From Seminavis robusta (taxonomy: Eukaryota; Bacillariophyta; Bacillariophyceae; Naviculales; Naviculaceae): a DNA stretch of 64,000 nucleotides. The position numbers and the translations under genes were made by a program. Numbering within the stretch: position 1 is the first letter of the stretch; each line of letters opens with the position of its first letter. Positions 9,354 through 20,446 of this stretch are shown here, in pieces. The DNA lies in NCBI GenBank assembly GCA_903772945.1, contig CAICTM010000166.1, positions 38,133 through 102,132 of the forward strand, written 5' to 3'. Under the pieces are notes generated by a model. It was not told the DNA's origin and did not search any database. It worked only from the letters and a program-made list of their open reading frames with translations.

Positions 9354-12327
9354 ATGACATTCTCCACTGCGGATAGTAGTAGCAGCCTACAAGCGCCCCC
9401 AACGCCTCTACAGGCCGCCATTCGGCATCGGTACACCATGGCCGAAACGCCCGGGAAAAAAGATTTCGCATCGTCAACGTCGCGATCCACCACCATGAGT
9501 TCCTCCAATCTGTCTTCTATTCGGCGGTTGCAACAACACCAAGCCCGGCAACATCAACAAGCTGTGCCGCCCATTACTCCAATCTCTTCCTCCTCGGGAG
9601 CGTCTAGCATTGCCAGTGTCAGCAGTGTGGAAAGTTTGGGAGATGCCAACAACCGACGAGTCACCTTCTCGTCGCTACTCGAACTGCAACAGCAGCAGCA
9701 GCAACAGCAATCCAAGAGCACTACTACCACTAGTACTAATAGCAGTACCGCTAGTGGAGCCACACCTACGTCCATTCTTCGATCGCCGCCCATGAGTTAT
9801 GTCAGCAAGACGCTGCGTCAACAGAGTGGAACTTTTACTCCCAACTCGGCATCGTCGCAAACAGCACACACCATTGCCACGACGGGCACCAGTAGCTTTA
9901 GCATGTCCAGTACGACTCCATCTCCAACCTCCTTTGCGGTGCCATCGCCCTATGGATCCATCATTACGCCGGCTGCGGTTCCGTCCACAACAGCCATGGT
10001 GGTGTCGCCCGACTTTACTACCGAAGCCACTGCTACTACTAATAGTATCATTCAAGAAGAAGAAGAGGACAATCATCATCATCACATTGTCCCATGGCCA
10101 GAGGAGGACACTCACAGCTACAATATGTATGAACCCAACAATACATCCGCGGAGGCCATTTTGGGACTGGAAGAAACCGATATGGTCCGCATTGACAACA
10201 TGCATCAGCACCAGCAACCCAATTCCTCCTTTCTGTCACCCAAACCTACATCAGCTTCCGCAATCACAGCATCCATTACACCCTCCACCGCGAATAGTAC
10301 AGCAGTGGTCACTCCTTCCACCACGCCTACATCATTGTCACAAGACCAAGCTGCTGCTACTAGTACTCTCAACAACCATGGTGCTACGAGTCCCAACTCG
10401 AGTCTCAACTACAGTGCCAGTCTCAACTACAGCAGCAGTACGCTCAACCAACACTCGGCAGGGGCTGCGCCAAACGAGGCCAGTCTCCTCAACTACAGCA
10501 CTAGTACCCAGCAGCAGTCTTTGGTGGCGGTTACTACTGAGGCCGAGGAGGAGTTCAACATCGACATCCCCAACATCGACAATACCAATGCTCCTTCCAA
10601 CAACAGCAACAACCATTTATCACTCATTGCAAAAGAAGACGACAATTGGAGACGTCATGGCCAGGCATATCGGACGCGGTTGGTCGAACACGATGAACAA
10701 ACCGGACGACATGCCTTTGAAATGAGTGATGATTGCTCACTCAAGCGATACCATTTGGTAGCCGAAAAGGTGAGCTTTTCTCTTCATTCCATTCGATTCC
10801 TCATGCAACGACAAGACTGTCCCTTTACTAACTAACTGTTCGTTCATTGTGCATACTTAGGTTCTCAATCAGTTCTTGGAAACACGCGAAGACCCGCACG
10901 TGAATCTGCGAGATACCTACCTCGTGGGCACTCGATTGAGCAAATTCTTGTCCGTCGTCTTGCCCACACACAAGGATTATCATTCCACCGACCCGGAACT
11001 CTCGAAATTGAGACGGCTATCGCATCAAAGATCGCTCACACTGCAGCATTACTTGGAAGAACTGGCCTTGATTATTGACGAAGAAGAACACAATCAATTC
11101 GTACTGCGAGATTTGAATGATACACTCGACAATCATACCACAGCCGAAGACAGTAGTGCTGCTACGTCTCCGCCACCGTCTGTCATTGCAGCAGCCAAAC
11201 AGTCGAGTCCTAGTCCAACAACAATAACAACAACGGCAAGTAGTAGCACGGCGCTGGTACCTGCAACCTCGACGGACATAATTACATCCGCATCACAGGA
11301 ACTACAAGAGCAACATCAACAAGCAGATGACGGAGACGATTCCTGGAAGGCAGTCGACACTCATACCGTTGCCTCCTTGGATACAAATTGGTTCAGTACT
11401 GGTGGGTTTAGTACCGGTGCATTCTCGGATCCCTTTCCTCCCTCCGATATGGCAGTCAGTCCTACCATGATGCTCAGCAGCAGCAACGACAACCAGACCA
11501 AAGACCGGTACCTCTTGAGAGACCAAGAACAAATCATGCAGATTACGGGTTCCAACCATCGACACTCGCGGCTGGACCACGAGAATGTTGACTTTACCAA
11601 CATGTCTCTGGAAGATGACACCCAAACACTGGACTCGTTTGCCAAAGGATTGCATCAAAAGTCTTCCGCCTCCACGGCATCACCCCCGTCTAGCATTGCT
11701 ACTACAGAGAGCCGATGGAGGATTGCTCCATTTTCGTCTTCCACCAAGAAATCTACTGATGATTCATTCAAGGAGGGTTGGGGGACCTCGCCATTTCTCA
11801 AGACACCAGGCAAGTCATCAGAGAGGCGCGTTTCCTGGATGCAACCACCTCAACGGGAAGAAGAAAGGGCGTCGCCAAATGTCACGGATGCCATGTCATG
11901 GTGGGATAATGCTGCGGACGAGAGCAAGTGCGAAATATTGCCTCCGGTTCTGTCAACCGCATCCTCCACCGATGCTCAGATTGATGCCCCCGAGATACAT
12001 ACTAGTAGTACTGCCAGCGAGGAACCACAGCATACCAAAGTCAAGGCAAGGAGGTCGTCGAGATATATGGTTTTGGAAGAGCACGAAGCGCACCAAAGAA
12101 AGAACAACCGACGTAAGCAAGTGGCGCCAAACGGTGCAATATTGCTGAACAATGACGACGAACAACAGCTCTTGTCCAAGGAACCATCCGATGTCAGCCG
12201 CGATGTGGACCTGTCTCACGCGAGCACCATCCTCGATTCGAACAAAGCCAAGGGAAAGGACGCTCAGTCATATCGTCATCGCGGCATGTACCATTTTCGA
12301 GAATGCGTTCGATGCTTACTGGAGTGA
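9354..12327 (+). CDS. Large Q/S/T-rich protein, two exons, unknown function
   Basis: Exon 1 is 9354-10769 and exon 2 is 10861-12327. The 91-bp intron has GTGAGC at the donor, ACTAAC as a branch-point-like site and TTAG at the acceptor. The join is phase 0 and gives 960 residues. The first 430 residues are low complexity (Ser, Thr, Gln and Asn runs). A conserved-looking core spans the junction: RLVEHDEQTGRHAFEMSDD, LKRYHLVAEKVLNQFLETRE, then a helical stretch ending EELALIIDEEEHNQFVLRD (about 440-555). The remainder is again disordered, with a basic patch near the end. The layout resembles a signalling scaffold or nuclear regulator, but I recognise no family. Confidence 0.75.
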
Positions 12328-12544
12328 ACGAGCAAAACTCCAGACACTACACATGTCATGCATGTTCCATGTCAAACTAACGCAGAAAGGGAGGGGCGCA
12401 CAATGAATTGAATAGAGCCAGTAGTGGTACGATAAAGTAATGGCATGTAAAAATGGATAATGTTCATAATCACACGTTCAATGTGTCAACATGTATGGTA
12501 GTCAAATCTTAGCTATGACTACTAGAAGAACAAACATTATGGGA

Positions 12545-13035
12545 CCGGTATGTCTAGCTAGATCTAGATTACCGGTATGGTCATTTCCGATTCAAAAGTC
12601 AGTCAAGAGCCCTTGCGAGATACCGGTATGGAAGCAGAATGTCAATTGCGTCTGGACTGGACAGGCTTTCCACAGACCACATCAAGGTAATCGAATCGAA
12701 TCCTAATCATTGAAGAAAATGATCCCACTCACGACAAAAGCTCCTTTTGGGAATCGTTGCCAATGATGGCCAGGATGCGACCCGGATGGCCATGGTTTGA
12801 AAATCACTGAGGATGGCAATCCCAACGTACTTTCCCTCTACCCGTACATGTATGGAACTACTGTCTATCATAGATAAATGTACAAATTTCAGAACAGAAG
12901 ATGTACGTTACCGGTATACATGTTTGTCTAGCTAGAGCATGTTCATTTATATGTTTCAAAAGTCAGTCAAGAGCACTCGCACTATGGAAGCAGAGGGTCA
13001 TTTGCGTCTCGACTGGGCAGGCTTTCCTTTCCGAT
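12545..13035. repeat. Diverged direct duplication around the receptor relic
   Basis: The segments share a TGTCTAGCTAGA-type block followed by TCAAAAGTCAGTCAAGAGC, a GGAAGCAGA block, and GACTGG plus CAGGCTTTCC. The copies are about 365 bp apart and differ by many substitutions and short gaps. The receptor relic sits between them. Confidence 0.7.
12675..12835 (-). pseudogene. Relic of class C receptor last exon (TM6-TM7)
   Basis: This stretch aligns by eye, in the same orientation, with 13874-14047 in the last exon of the adjacent receptor gene. Shared blocks include GACCACATCAAG, ATCATTGAAGAAAATGATC, ATGATGGCCAGGATG and GATGGCAATCCCAACGTAC. It corresponds to the sixth and seventh membrane helices. 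Indels break the frame, and there is no start, splice site or other receptor part nearby, so it is a truncated duplicate. Confidence 0.8.
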
Positions 13036-13099
13036 TTCACCTGCATCTTCCCGTTATCCAGAACCAAGATACTGCAGGGCTACTGCCACTTGTCCTCGT

Positions 13100-13240
13100 T
13101 TGGCATCAGCTGATGGTTCGCCATGAGCTGATCGGTTAGTCAATGGTTCGCCGTGAGGTGATCTGTAGGCAATAGTTCGTCGTGACCTGATCTGCTGGTC
13201 AGTGGTTCGCCATGACCTGATCGGTTGGTCAGTGGCTCGC
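13100..13240. repeat. ~30-bp tandem repeat across receptor 3' end
   Basis: There are about four to five units resembling TCAGTGGTTCGCCATGACC followed by TGATCGGTTGG. Inside the reading frame they encode the repeated decapeptide GEPLTNRSGH/GEPLTSRSGH. The same repeat continues past the stop codon into the 3' flank. Confidence 0.8.
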
Positions 13241-16167
13241 CCACCACACTAGAGCCATTCGTTGAGACGATGGTTGAGTTGTCGGCCCCAGAACCATCCC
13301 TGTCTCCCTGGGTTTCCACCGTTTCTGGGAGCTCGAAACTGACGTCTCTGTTCTCCCTTACATTTTCAAACTTCTTGTGATCCGGACTCGAAGCGACCGC
13401 ATCATTATCTTCCTCACTTTCACCCACTGGTGTCAGGTCACACTTCTCTTCCCCTGCGTCGAAAGCAAATTCGTCGTCATCTGACAGTCCGACGTTGAAC
13501 TCTGATTTGCGGCTTTCATTGTCGTCTTCAGAGATGTCATCTTCGTCGACGGATGGCATTCGTGGGACAACGCGACCGGAACTGTTAAAGTCGATCGTAC
13601 CAGCGCTAGAGCGCTTAGCACCACTGAAGCCCCTTCCGACAAAACTGGATAGGGAAGCACCAAGACTGGACACGGAAGACGTAGCCACAGATCCTACGCC
13701 ACTGAGGTTACTGAAACGCTTCTTCCCAGCGGAGGAGTACACTGACGAGTGTCCAGAGTGCCCCAATATTTCTTCCTCTCGCGTCCGACGAGCAAAGGAA
13801 TGCATGGCGGATTGGATGAGCGACGCAGCCCTGGAAGGTCGGGATTCCCTTTTCAGTCGCTCTACGCGAACAGACCACATCAAGTTGCCAAAGATCAGAA
13901 CAATCACAGCCAAATCATTGAAGAAAATGATCGCACTCGCAACAAAAAAGCTCGTCTGGGAATCGCTGCCAACGATGGCCAGGATGGGGACGCCAATGGC
14001 CATGATTTGAAGATTACTGACCATGGCAATCCCAACGTACTTGCCCTCACTGAATTGGGTGGGCAGTTTGCGTGAAACAAAACACATCCAACATCTGCAG
14101 AAACAGAAGCACAGAAATGAGTTTGGACAAGCACGGGAGAGAAGTTTTAAGCTTGATTTACCGTCCCCTAGTAACTCACGCCAGTGCCATCAAGCCGAAA
14201 TGCAGTGAACCGATAGCCAAACCAAAGTTCCCCCAGTGCTCACTCTTTGAATAGGACAATGGTGTTTCAAACGAGGTAAGATCCATGCAGGCTTCTACTA
14301 GGTACGGAGAGGTCAGCATATCAACGAGAACGCAACTCACCGAGCAGTATCCTTCGCTCTCCAGAACATAGCCATATTTGTCTGTTCTCACAGCGGTTCT
14401 ATGCCACTCCAGAGGGTCTACAAGTGTTTGAAACAAAACAATAGTTGGTAAGCCCCCAACGATGAACACGAATGTACCGAATTACAGGTGTCAAAGGTGA
14501 GAACATACCAAGAACTGTCCATACAACCAGAATGAGCACGTCAATTAGCAACACAAGGCCCACAATAGACAACGTCTCTCTTGCAGTAACAGTTGTCCTT
14601 TCCATGTTGGCGGCCGCCACAAATAGGACCCATACTCTCCGAATCTGTTTTCCATAGAGGAGCCGAAGAGTTAGTAGGTTGCAAGCAAAGCCATGACGCA
14701 ACAGCAACCACACCACCCACCTTTGCGAATAGAGTGCCGAATGTGATGGAGAAGCCCACCGAATACAGCCACGGAATCATTCTGCAGGCAGCGACAGATC
14801 CATTGTCTTCATCTTCTTGCGCCAGAGCCAAAATGGTTGAAGTAGAGATGCAACAACCCACGCAAATCAAGATCAGAAACATTGGCTGGGCGACCATCAC
14901 TTGTGCCGTCTTGCGGGACCAGTACAACCACGAGGCGCAGACAGCAACGGCTGCATAGTTGATGGCAACCATTAGATAAGCCACTGCCTTCATACTTTGC
15001 GGGATCAGATTCTTGTCTTCCAGAACCAACGTATTGCAATCGTCGCCGGTCCATTTTGTAGACTCACAGACGCACACTCCCGACCGATCCACTAATCCAT
15101 TGGTGGGACTACAGGGTTTGTCGCAATTTATACCGGCCTTGCCAATGGTGCAGAGCTCGACACTGAAGTACTTGTCATGGAGCTTGTCCACAATTCCCAA
15201 AAGCTTGGCCTGCAAGATCCACCGAATCAACAGTTGTTGCTTGAGGGGAGACAACCGCGCCGAGATGGGCCAGACAATGTCGACCGTACTGAATCGATCG
15301 TTTGCCATTCGAAGTTCCGGATCTTGCACTACCATGTACTTTAATTGGAGATCGTCGTCAACAAAGAGAGCACATTTTTCAGTCTTTAGAAATTGGACGC
15401 ATTCTTCATGGGAAAAGCATCGGAGGTCGGTCAACTCTGGGTACAAGGACAAGGTGGTTTCGTCGTGCCATGAATTATCCAAGAGACAAACAGGTTCTCC
15501 CAGCGCTTGAGCTTCGGCCAAGGTTGATATTTGTCGCTTTTGTCGATGGACGTACTGGAGAGGCGCGGCTGCGCTTGTGAGCAGGGTGGGTGTGAGAGGA
15601 GCCTTAATGGATCGTTTGGGAAAGGCATAGAAATCTGAATGCGATGAATATTTAAAAAGTGAGGAGGCCCTTCAAGTTCAACGGAGGTACCGCAATAGTA
15701 CCGGTATGATTGAATATATATTCGGATCATGCAAACGCAACTAACTTACCTCCGACAACAAAGTCCAAACGGTTGCAGTCTTCGAGTGGAATAGGATTAT
15801 CTTCCGTGAAATTGCAATCGTTGGCCATGTAGTTGAACTGGAGTCCGTAAGTGAAGAGAGGGGCCTCTTCAAGATCAAAAGTCAATGACACATTGTCGAG
15901 CTCCCTGGCAATGGGTATTAGAGCCCTTAGCAAGTCCGGTTGAAACCCTCGAAACTGAGCAAATGGCTCCTTGCTAGTACTAGTGTAGTTCTCGTCAAAG
16001 TGGGCCAGAGGCTTGGCTTGAATCAAGGTGTTGGTCATGACGGCGGCTCGGAAGGAGACAGACTGCGGATACACAAAATCAAATGAAAGATCAAATCCCC
16101 ATGCTACCCCCAGGATACCCAACCACCAGACGGCAGACAATTCATGTACCACCCCTCTATTCGTCAT
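13140..16167 (-). CDS. GABA-B-like class C GPCR with periplasmic-binding ectodomain
   Basis: Six exons join in frame: 16167-15750, 15634-14721, 14644-14509, 14417-14341, 14244-14180 and 14094-13140, giving 854 residues. All introns are GT-AG and phases agree. A signal peptide (about 1-25) leads into a ligand-binding region of periplasmic-binding type (DFVVGGDFYAFPKRS, MANDRFSTVDIVWPISARLS). A Cys-rich EGF-like stretch follows (CDKPCSPTNGLVDRSGVCVC). Seven hydrophobic helices come next, with class C landmarks: FGTLFAKIRRVW at the end of TM3, WTVLDPLEW after TM4, and RKLPTQFSEGKYVG before TM6. The cytoplasmic tail is Ser/acidic and ends in decapeptide repeats. The short ectodomain differs from metazoan Venus-flytrap receptors and is typical of protist versions. 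It likely senses an extracellular small molecule at the plasma membrane; the ligand is unknown. Confidence 0.88.
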
Positions 16168-17943
16168 CTTTCCACTAGAGTTATGCTGTGTCAGTGTGCC
16201 TGTGAAGCAAAGATTTGCAACAGATAGATGTGTTACTACTAGTATGGTACATGTACTTCCTCAGAACAGAGCAAGGGTACTAGACTACTCCTCCTACTAG
16301 TACGGTAGCAGGTGTGCGATGAACAGCGAATTGTTGATTGTTGGGTTGGACAACTCCCCGTGAGGCTTCTTCGGACAAATGAGCTCCAAGAATAGCAGGG
16401 GCATCGGCAGCGGAACATGAAGATGGCCGCAGTTATTAATCATAAAATTCCTGAAAATAGCTACAGTACTCGAGATAACGGTACGGGGGCCTATTGGTAT
16501 TATTGTTCGCCGAGTTCACGGTTCTCGTTAATCAGGCCAGCAGCATGATGAAGTGATCTTCACAGTTAAGTTTCACTGCTGTGAAATTGGCTTCATAAAT
16601 GCGAAATTGACTATTTTAAACTTTCAAGGGACAGGGTGAAACTAATTTCACCAGCAGTGAAACGTTTTCGTTTTTGTACGTGAATTTTTATCAAAACAAT
16701 CCTTGAAAAGGTGAAATTAAAACAATAGTTTCACAAAAACGAAATTCTCGAGTTGTGAAACTACACGAGTACGAGTAACGGTACGGTACCGGCATCTCAT
16801 TCCCGGACGTTGCAGGTGATCACATTTGTGCCCCTTCCGCCATCTCTTTTAAAAGCCTTCGAGCATCAAGGTCTTAAAGAGTGCACCGGCACCTGCCAGC
16901 CTAGACAAAAGCAAGACTCATGATCAGCACTAGCTAGTACCGGTACACTTCAAACCTGAATTTAAGAAGCTCCTAATAAGAATGTGAGTACTCAGATTTT
17001 AGAAACAGATGAGAATCTTTTGATCTGAAATATCACAGACTTGTAAGAAAACTTCCCAGTGTTGAGACCTCAAAGCACAAGAAACATAAGTCTGACACCA
17101 TGAAAATGCTCCAAACTTGTGCACAAATCTGCAAAATTTCTGCCTGATGACAGAGACACTGATCACCAATCTTACTTGATCCAAACCAATTAAGAGTCTT
17201 GAGCAAGTTGGACCCAAAGGCCCAGGTGCACTGGGTGTATCCGAACACTAACCTGTTTTGATCTACAAGTATAATGGTAGTAAGAAAGTCTTTTGTACTG
17301 AAATTGGCTTGTTTTATTAGAAAAAAACAAAAGGCAAGCGGAAAATTGCATTCCCCCGCAAATTTGGGAACACTTCTCCGGAACATTTCTCCCGAACACT
17401 TTCAGAATTCTAAAGTATTACTTCTTCATTCTCAGTGGACATTCTTGTAGGATTTTGCAGACAATTTTTTATTGAAAATTTTTGCATCACCTTGCGCACA
17501 ACACCCTACGAATGAAAAGCTTCAGAGATCCAGCATTGAAGAAATGCGATACCAGTGCAATACCAGTATTAAGATTGGTACCGAAATAGAGCAGTGGGCT
17601 AAGAAAGCTCATACGATTATAGCAAAAAGTGACTGAACTAAGTAAGTTTACTCAAAGCTCAAGTACTAGCTAGTACCGACTCGATTCAGCTTGACTCCCA
17701 GTTCAGCCTTCTTATTATTGAGTTTGGAGTTACTAATATGTCGATATGCTAAAATTACATGTAGAGGTTACACTGTACTCTGTACTACTGTACCGTTGCT
17801 GCGTAGTAACCGGATTTATCTCTAGCTAGTGTTTGAAGTTTCCCCTTCCGATTCCGGGAATTCGCCACGTTCCTGGTTCCGAGCTTCCCACACTACCGGT
17901 AGCTGGCCACAAAATTATTTAAAGGGGGCTGGAGAGGGGAGTA
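16168..17943. other. Gene-poor intergenic DNA
   Basis: No convincing gene is seen. The block holds a foldback element (16561-16745) and many ACCGGTA/GGTACC palindromes. Short minus-strand frames at 17000-17400 lack any domain signal. Confidence 0.5.
16570..16663. repeat. Foldback: TTTCAC/GTGAAA inverted repeats
   Basis: GTTTCACTGCTGTGAAATT at 16570-16588 is nearly the reverse complement of 16644-16663 (one extra base). Each arm is itself partly palindromic (TTTCAC...GTGAAA). A second nested pair, CTTTCAAGG at 16621 and CCTTGAAAAG near 16702, with further TTTCAC/GTGAAA words up to 16760, suggests a decayed MITE or structured foldback element. Confidence 0.65.
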
Positions 17944-18529
17944 CAGTCAGCCCTCTCTCTTATTTATGAGGGGGTATCCTGGACTTTGATAAATATAATG
18001 GAGGGCATAAATATAAGCGTTTTCTAGGGCCTTATTTGCTAGTAAAGTACGAATGAAGGGAGCTATCACGCTTTCGCTTGCCTGCCTTAGCAGCCCTAGC
18101 CATATTCATGTTGGTCTAGGTCGGATTGGAGCCTTTGGTATGGTTTGCGTGAAATTGTTTGGCAGCTCACAAGAATTGTTTTTTGTCTGGTCAAAACCAT
18201 CCTTCCAAAAATGCACGTAAGCAACCAGGGCTTGGGCTGGCACCGACGAGACAGCCTCTGAGAGGTGCGTGCAGAGGTACCGCAGAGGTGCGAGGAATCC
18301 CACGTCCATTGGATCTATATCGGCATTTTACATGCCATCTCGGTCAAATTGAAACGGTTGGAATGGATTGTGCGACGTTGTCGGGCTGCTCGAAAGATTT
18401 GTTGCTGCAGTCACGGTCACTCATGACTGCAGTCACGGTCACTCATGACTGGGGGGGGGGATCTCGAGATTTAATAAATATAATAGAGGGAATAAATAAG
18501 AGATTATAAATAAGAGCGAGGGCTGACTG
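17944..18529. mobile_element. 586-bp pogo-like MITE with TA target duplication
   Basis: The left end reads TACAGTCAGCCCTC then TCTCTTATTTAT from 17942. The right end is its inverted complement (ATAAATAAGAGCGAGGGC, then TGACTGTA) ending at 18531. The terminal inverted repeat is about 25 bp with one mismatch, flanked by TA at 17942-17943 and 18530-18531. CAGTC...CCTC...TTAT ends with a TA duplication fit the pogo/Fot1 branch of Tc1-mariner. No transposase is encoded, so the element is non-autonomous. A 22-bp direct duplication with CAGTCACGGTCACTCATGA lies near 18410-18450, next to a run of G. Confidence 0.85.
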
Positions 18530-18890
18530 TAGAAGGAGGGTTCAGGTAGCTAGTCTAGCTAGCTTCAAGCTTCTATGCATATTGGCACATACCCAAATTA
18601 CCAGATTGCCTCCAAAGGGATTTTTTATAGACTTTGTTTATCTTGTGGCTGGCTAGAGCTAGTCTAGTGCTGCTACAATAGCTTGCTGCCAGCTAGCTAT
18701 TGTGAGAACCTTTAATTAAAAGGATAGGGAAAGATAAAAGTGTTTATAGAAACAGACTAGTGGAACACCATGGGATAGCAATAAACACAGTGTTCATTAG
18801 GACACACACTATTTGCAGGATGGTTCCCGTGTTGTGCTGGACCGTTCGACGGTTTTCACTCAGGCTTTAAAAACGGACACGACTGACTCA
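18530..18890. other. Intergenic, no gene recognised
   Basis: AT-rich DNA between the MITE and the tandem array, with several CTAGCTAG words. Nothing else is seen. Confidence 0.5.
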
Positions 18891-18894
18891 GAAG

Positions 18895-19170
18895 TGTAAG
18901 GGATTGTTTAAGGGATTGTTTGTTAAGGGATTGTTTAAGGGATTGTTGCAGATTTAAGGGATTGTTGCTTAAGGGATTGTTTGATAAGGGATTGTTTTAG
19001 GGATAGTTGAAGCAATAAGGGATAGTTGTATGGTGTTTCCATTTGGCGTTAAGGGATTGTTTAAGGGATAGTCCAATATTTAAGGGATTGTTGTTAAGGG
19101 ATTGTTTTTTTAAGGGATTGTTTAAGGGATTGTTGATGAGTTAAGGGATTGTTTAAGGGATTGTTTAACA
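18895..19170. repeat. TTAAGGGATTGTT interspersed array, about 17 units
   Basis: The core word AAGGGATTGTT occurs about 14 times, with three AAGGGATAGT variants, all in one orientation. Some units abut directly at 12-13 bp and others are separated by short unique spacers. The periodicity is irregular, unlike an ordinary microsatellite. Its left end lies in non-coding DNA and its right end overlaps the 3' end of a weak minus-strand reading frame. Confidence 0.9.
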
Positions 19171-19631
19171 ACGGTTATCAGTCGTGGCAATTTCAAGTTT
19201 TTTAAATCCTGATTGAAAACCGTCGGACGGTCCTGGGGAATCTGGAGGCAAAATGCTGTGGCTCCGGTTGAGACCCCGCTGATGTTGACATAATTTTCTA
19301 AAATGGTAAAATGGTTGAGGGCTTCAGCCTCCGGCTGCCTGTTGTAAATGAAGATGATTGAGTCGAGTCGAGTCGACATCAGCTTTTGTCTGAACTGGAA
19401 TTTTCCACCCGTACCAGCATGAGCGATCAAATCACTTGGCCCTTGTATCAGTGCACAAGGTTTCCAGGTTGAAAACTCGGCTGTTCTTCCAACAAGAGCG
19501 TGTTCGCTTTTGAAAAGATGATGATCGGCAGTGAACAAGAGCAGGATAGTCATGATCCCGACCTTTGAATGTTTCCATGGGTACCAATTATGTTCTGACC
19601 AACAACGTGTGTCTGGCTGACTGCATTGCAT
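19122..19631 (-). CDS. Possible hypothetical protein
   Basis: An open frame of 169 residues (a second Met at residue 27 begins MTILLLFTADHHLF). Its composition looks protein-like, but I see no motif. The last 15 residues are translated from the TTAAGGGATTGTT array, which argues for a decayed or spurious 3' end. It could be one exon of a larger gene or chance. Confidence 0.22.
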   Translation of the reverse strand: MQCSQPDTRCWSEHNWYPWKHSKVGIMTILLLFTADHHLFKSEHALVGRTAEFSTWKPCALIQGPSDLIAHAGTGGKFQFRQKLMSTRLDSIIFIYNRQPEAEALNHFTILENYVNISGVSTGATAFCLQIPQDRPTVFNQDLKNLKLPRLITVVKQSLKQSLNSSTIP

Positions 19632-20446
19632 CTTCTGGCGAACACTTGTTTAGTCTGACTCCATTCCATCCAGATTCTTTTCGGGGGTATCGTATCGAAT
19701 ACTGCCACTTTGACTGACTGTAGCTAAGTTTTCTGTGCATGCATTTGCAGTTGCATGAATGAAACCGGTGTCACTGCCATGGTTTTGCAACCAGGATCCC
19801 GCATGAAATCTCAAGAGCAATTTGGTTTGCGGAGTGAGTCGTTTTTCAGGATAACCTAGCTAGACATGACTTGCCACCAAATCTAGCTAGCTGGCTGGCA
19901 GTCAATTCACTATTCTGGGTTAGACGACAATTACATGGCTCGCATGATGTGCCATGCCGACATATCGGCCCTTCTAGTGCTCCGTCCGTAACAATGCCTT
20001 CAAGCCTTGTGCAGCATCTGCCAGCAAAACAAGTAGCCGCAATACTGGTACCGGTATGCTGAGCCAGCAGCCAGGAGAGTGTCTGGAGTTGGTTACACGT
20101 CATCATCTAGCTGGCTGGACACGTGCAAAAATCCCTGATGAGGGACAGAAACGGTTTTTACTTTCGGTAACACCAACGGCCATCTTATCAAGATGGCTTG
20201 TGCCCTTGCACTGTGATGATGAACCATGTGATATGCATAGCCGAGATAGACCGAAGAATGGGGACCTCGGAATTGGAGCTTGACACATCCAAATCGAAAG
20301 GTTGCTATTTTCAGTGTGTATTATTGATTTCTATGCAACTTCAATTATAAGTCAAGCCCAGTCGAAGCCATCAATGTCTTCCCCAATCCAATCACAGTGA
20401 CCATAAAAAAAGAATCTTCCAGTTTGGTTGTTGACATCAAGATTCC
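19632..20446. other. Intergenic, no gene recognised
   Basis: Only short frames in both orientations, with GCTAGCTGGCTGG words. No RNA gene or array is recognised. Confidence 0.45.

Larger units (their letters stand above)
12328..13139. other. Intergenic with diverged duplications and a receptor-exon relic
   Basis: No intact gene is present. The block contains two diverged copies of a ~130-bp segment (about 12545-12675 and 12905-13035), a relic of the neighbouring receptor exon (12675-12835) and the outer part of a ~30-bp repeat array. Confidence 0.6.

Noticed and set aside
17033-17386. Minus-strand frame of 117 codons in gene-poor DNA
   Set aside because: Cys/Phe/Leu-rich translation with no motif, overlapped by other frames of equal length; looks like chance.
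18895-19170. Interstitial telomere repeat
   Set aside because: The word TTAAGGGATTGTT differs from TTAGGG/TTTAGGG and is irregularly spaced, so a telomeric origin is not supported.
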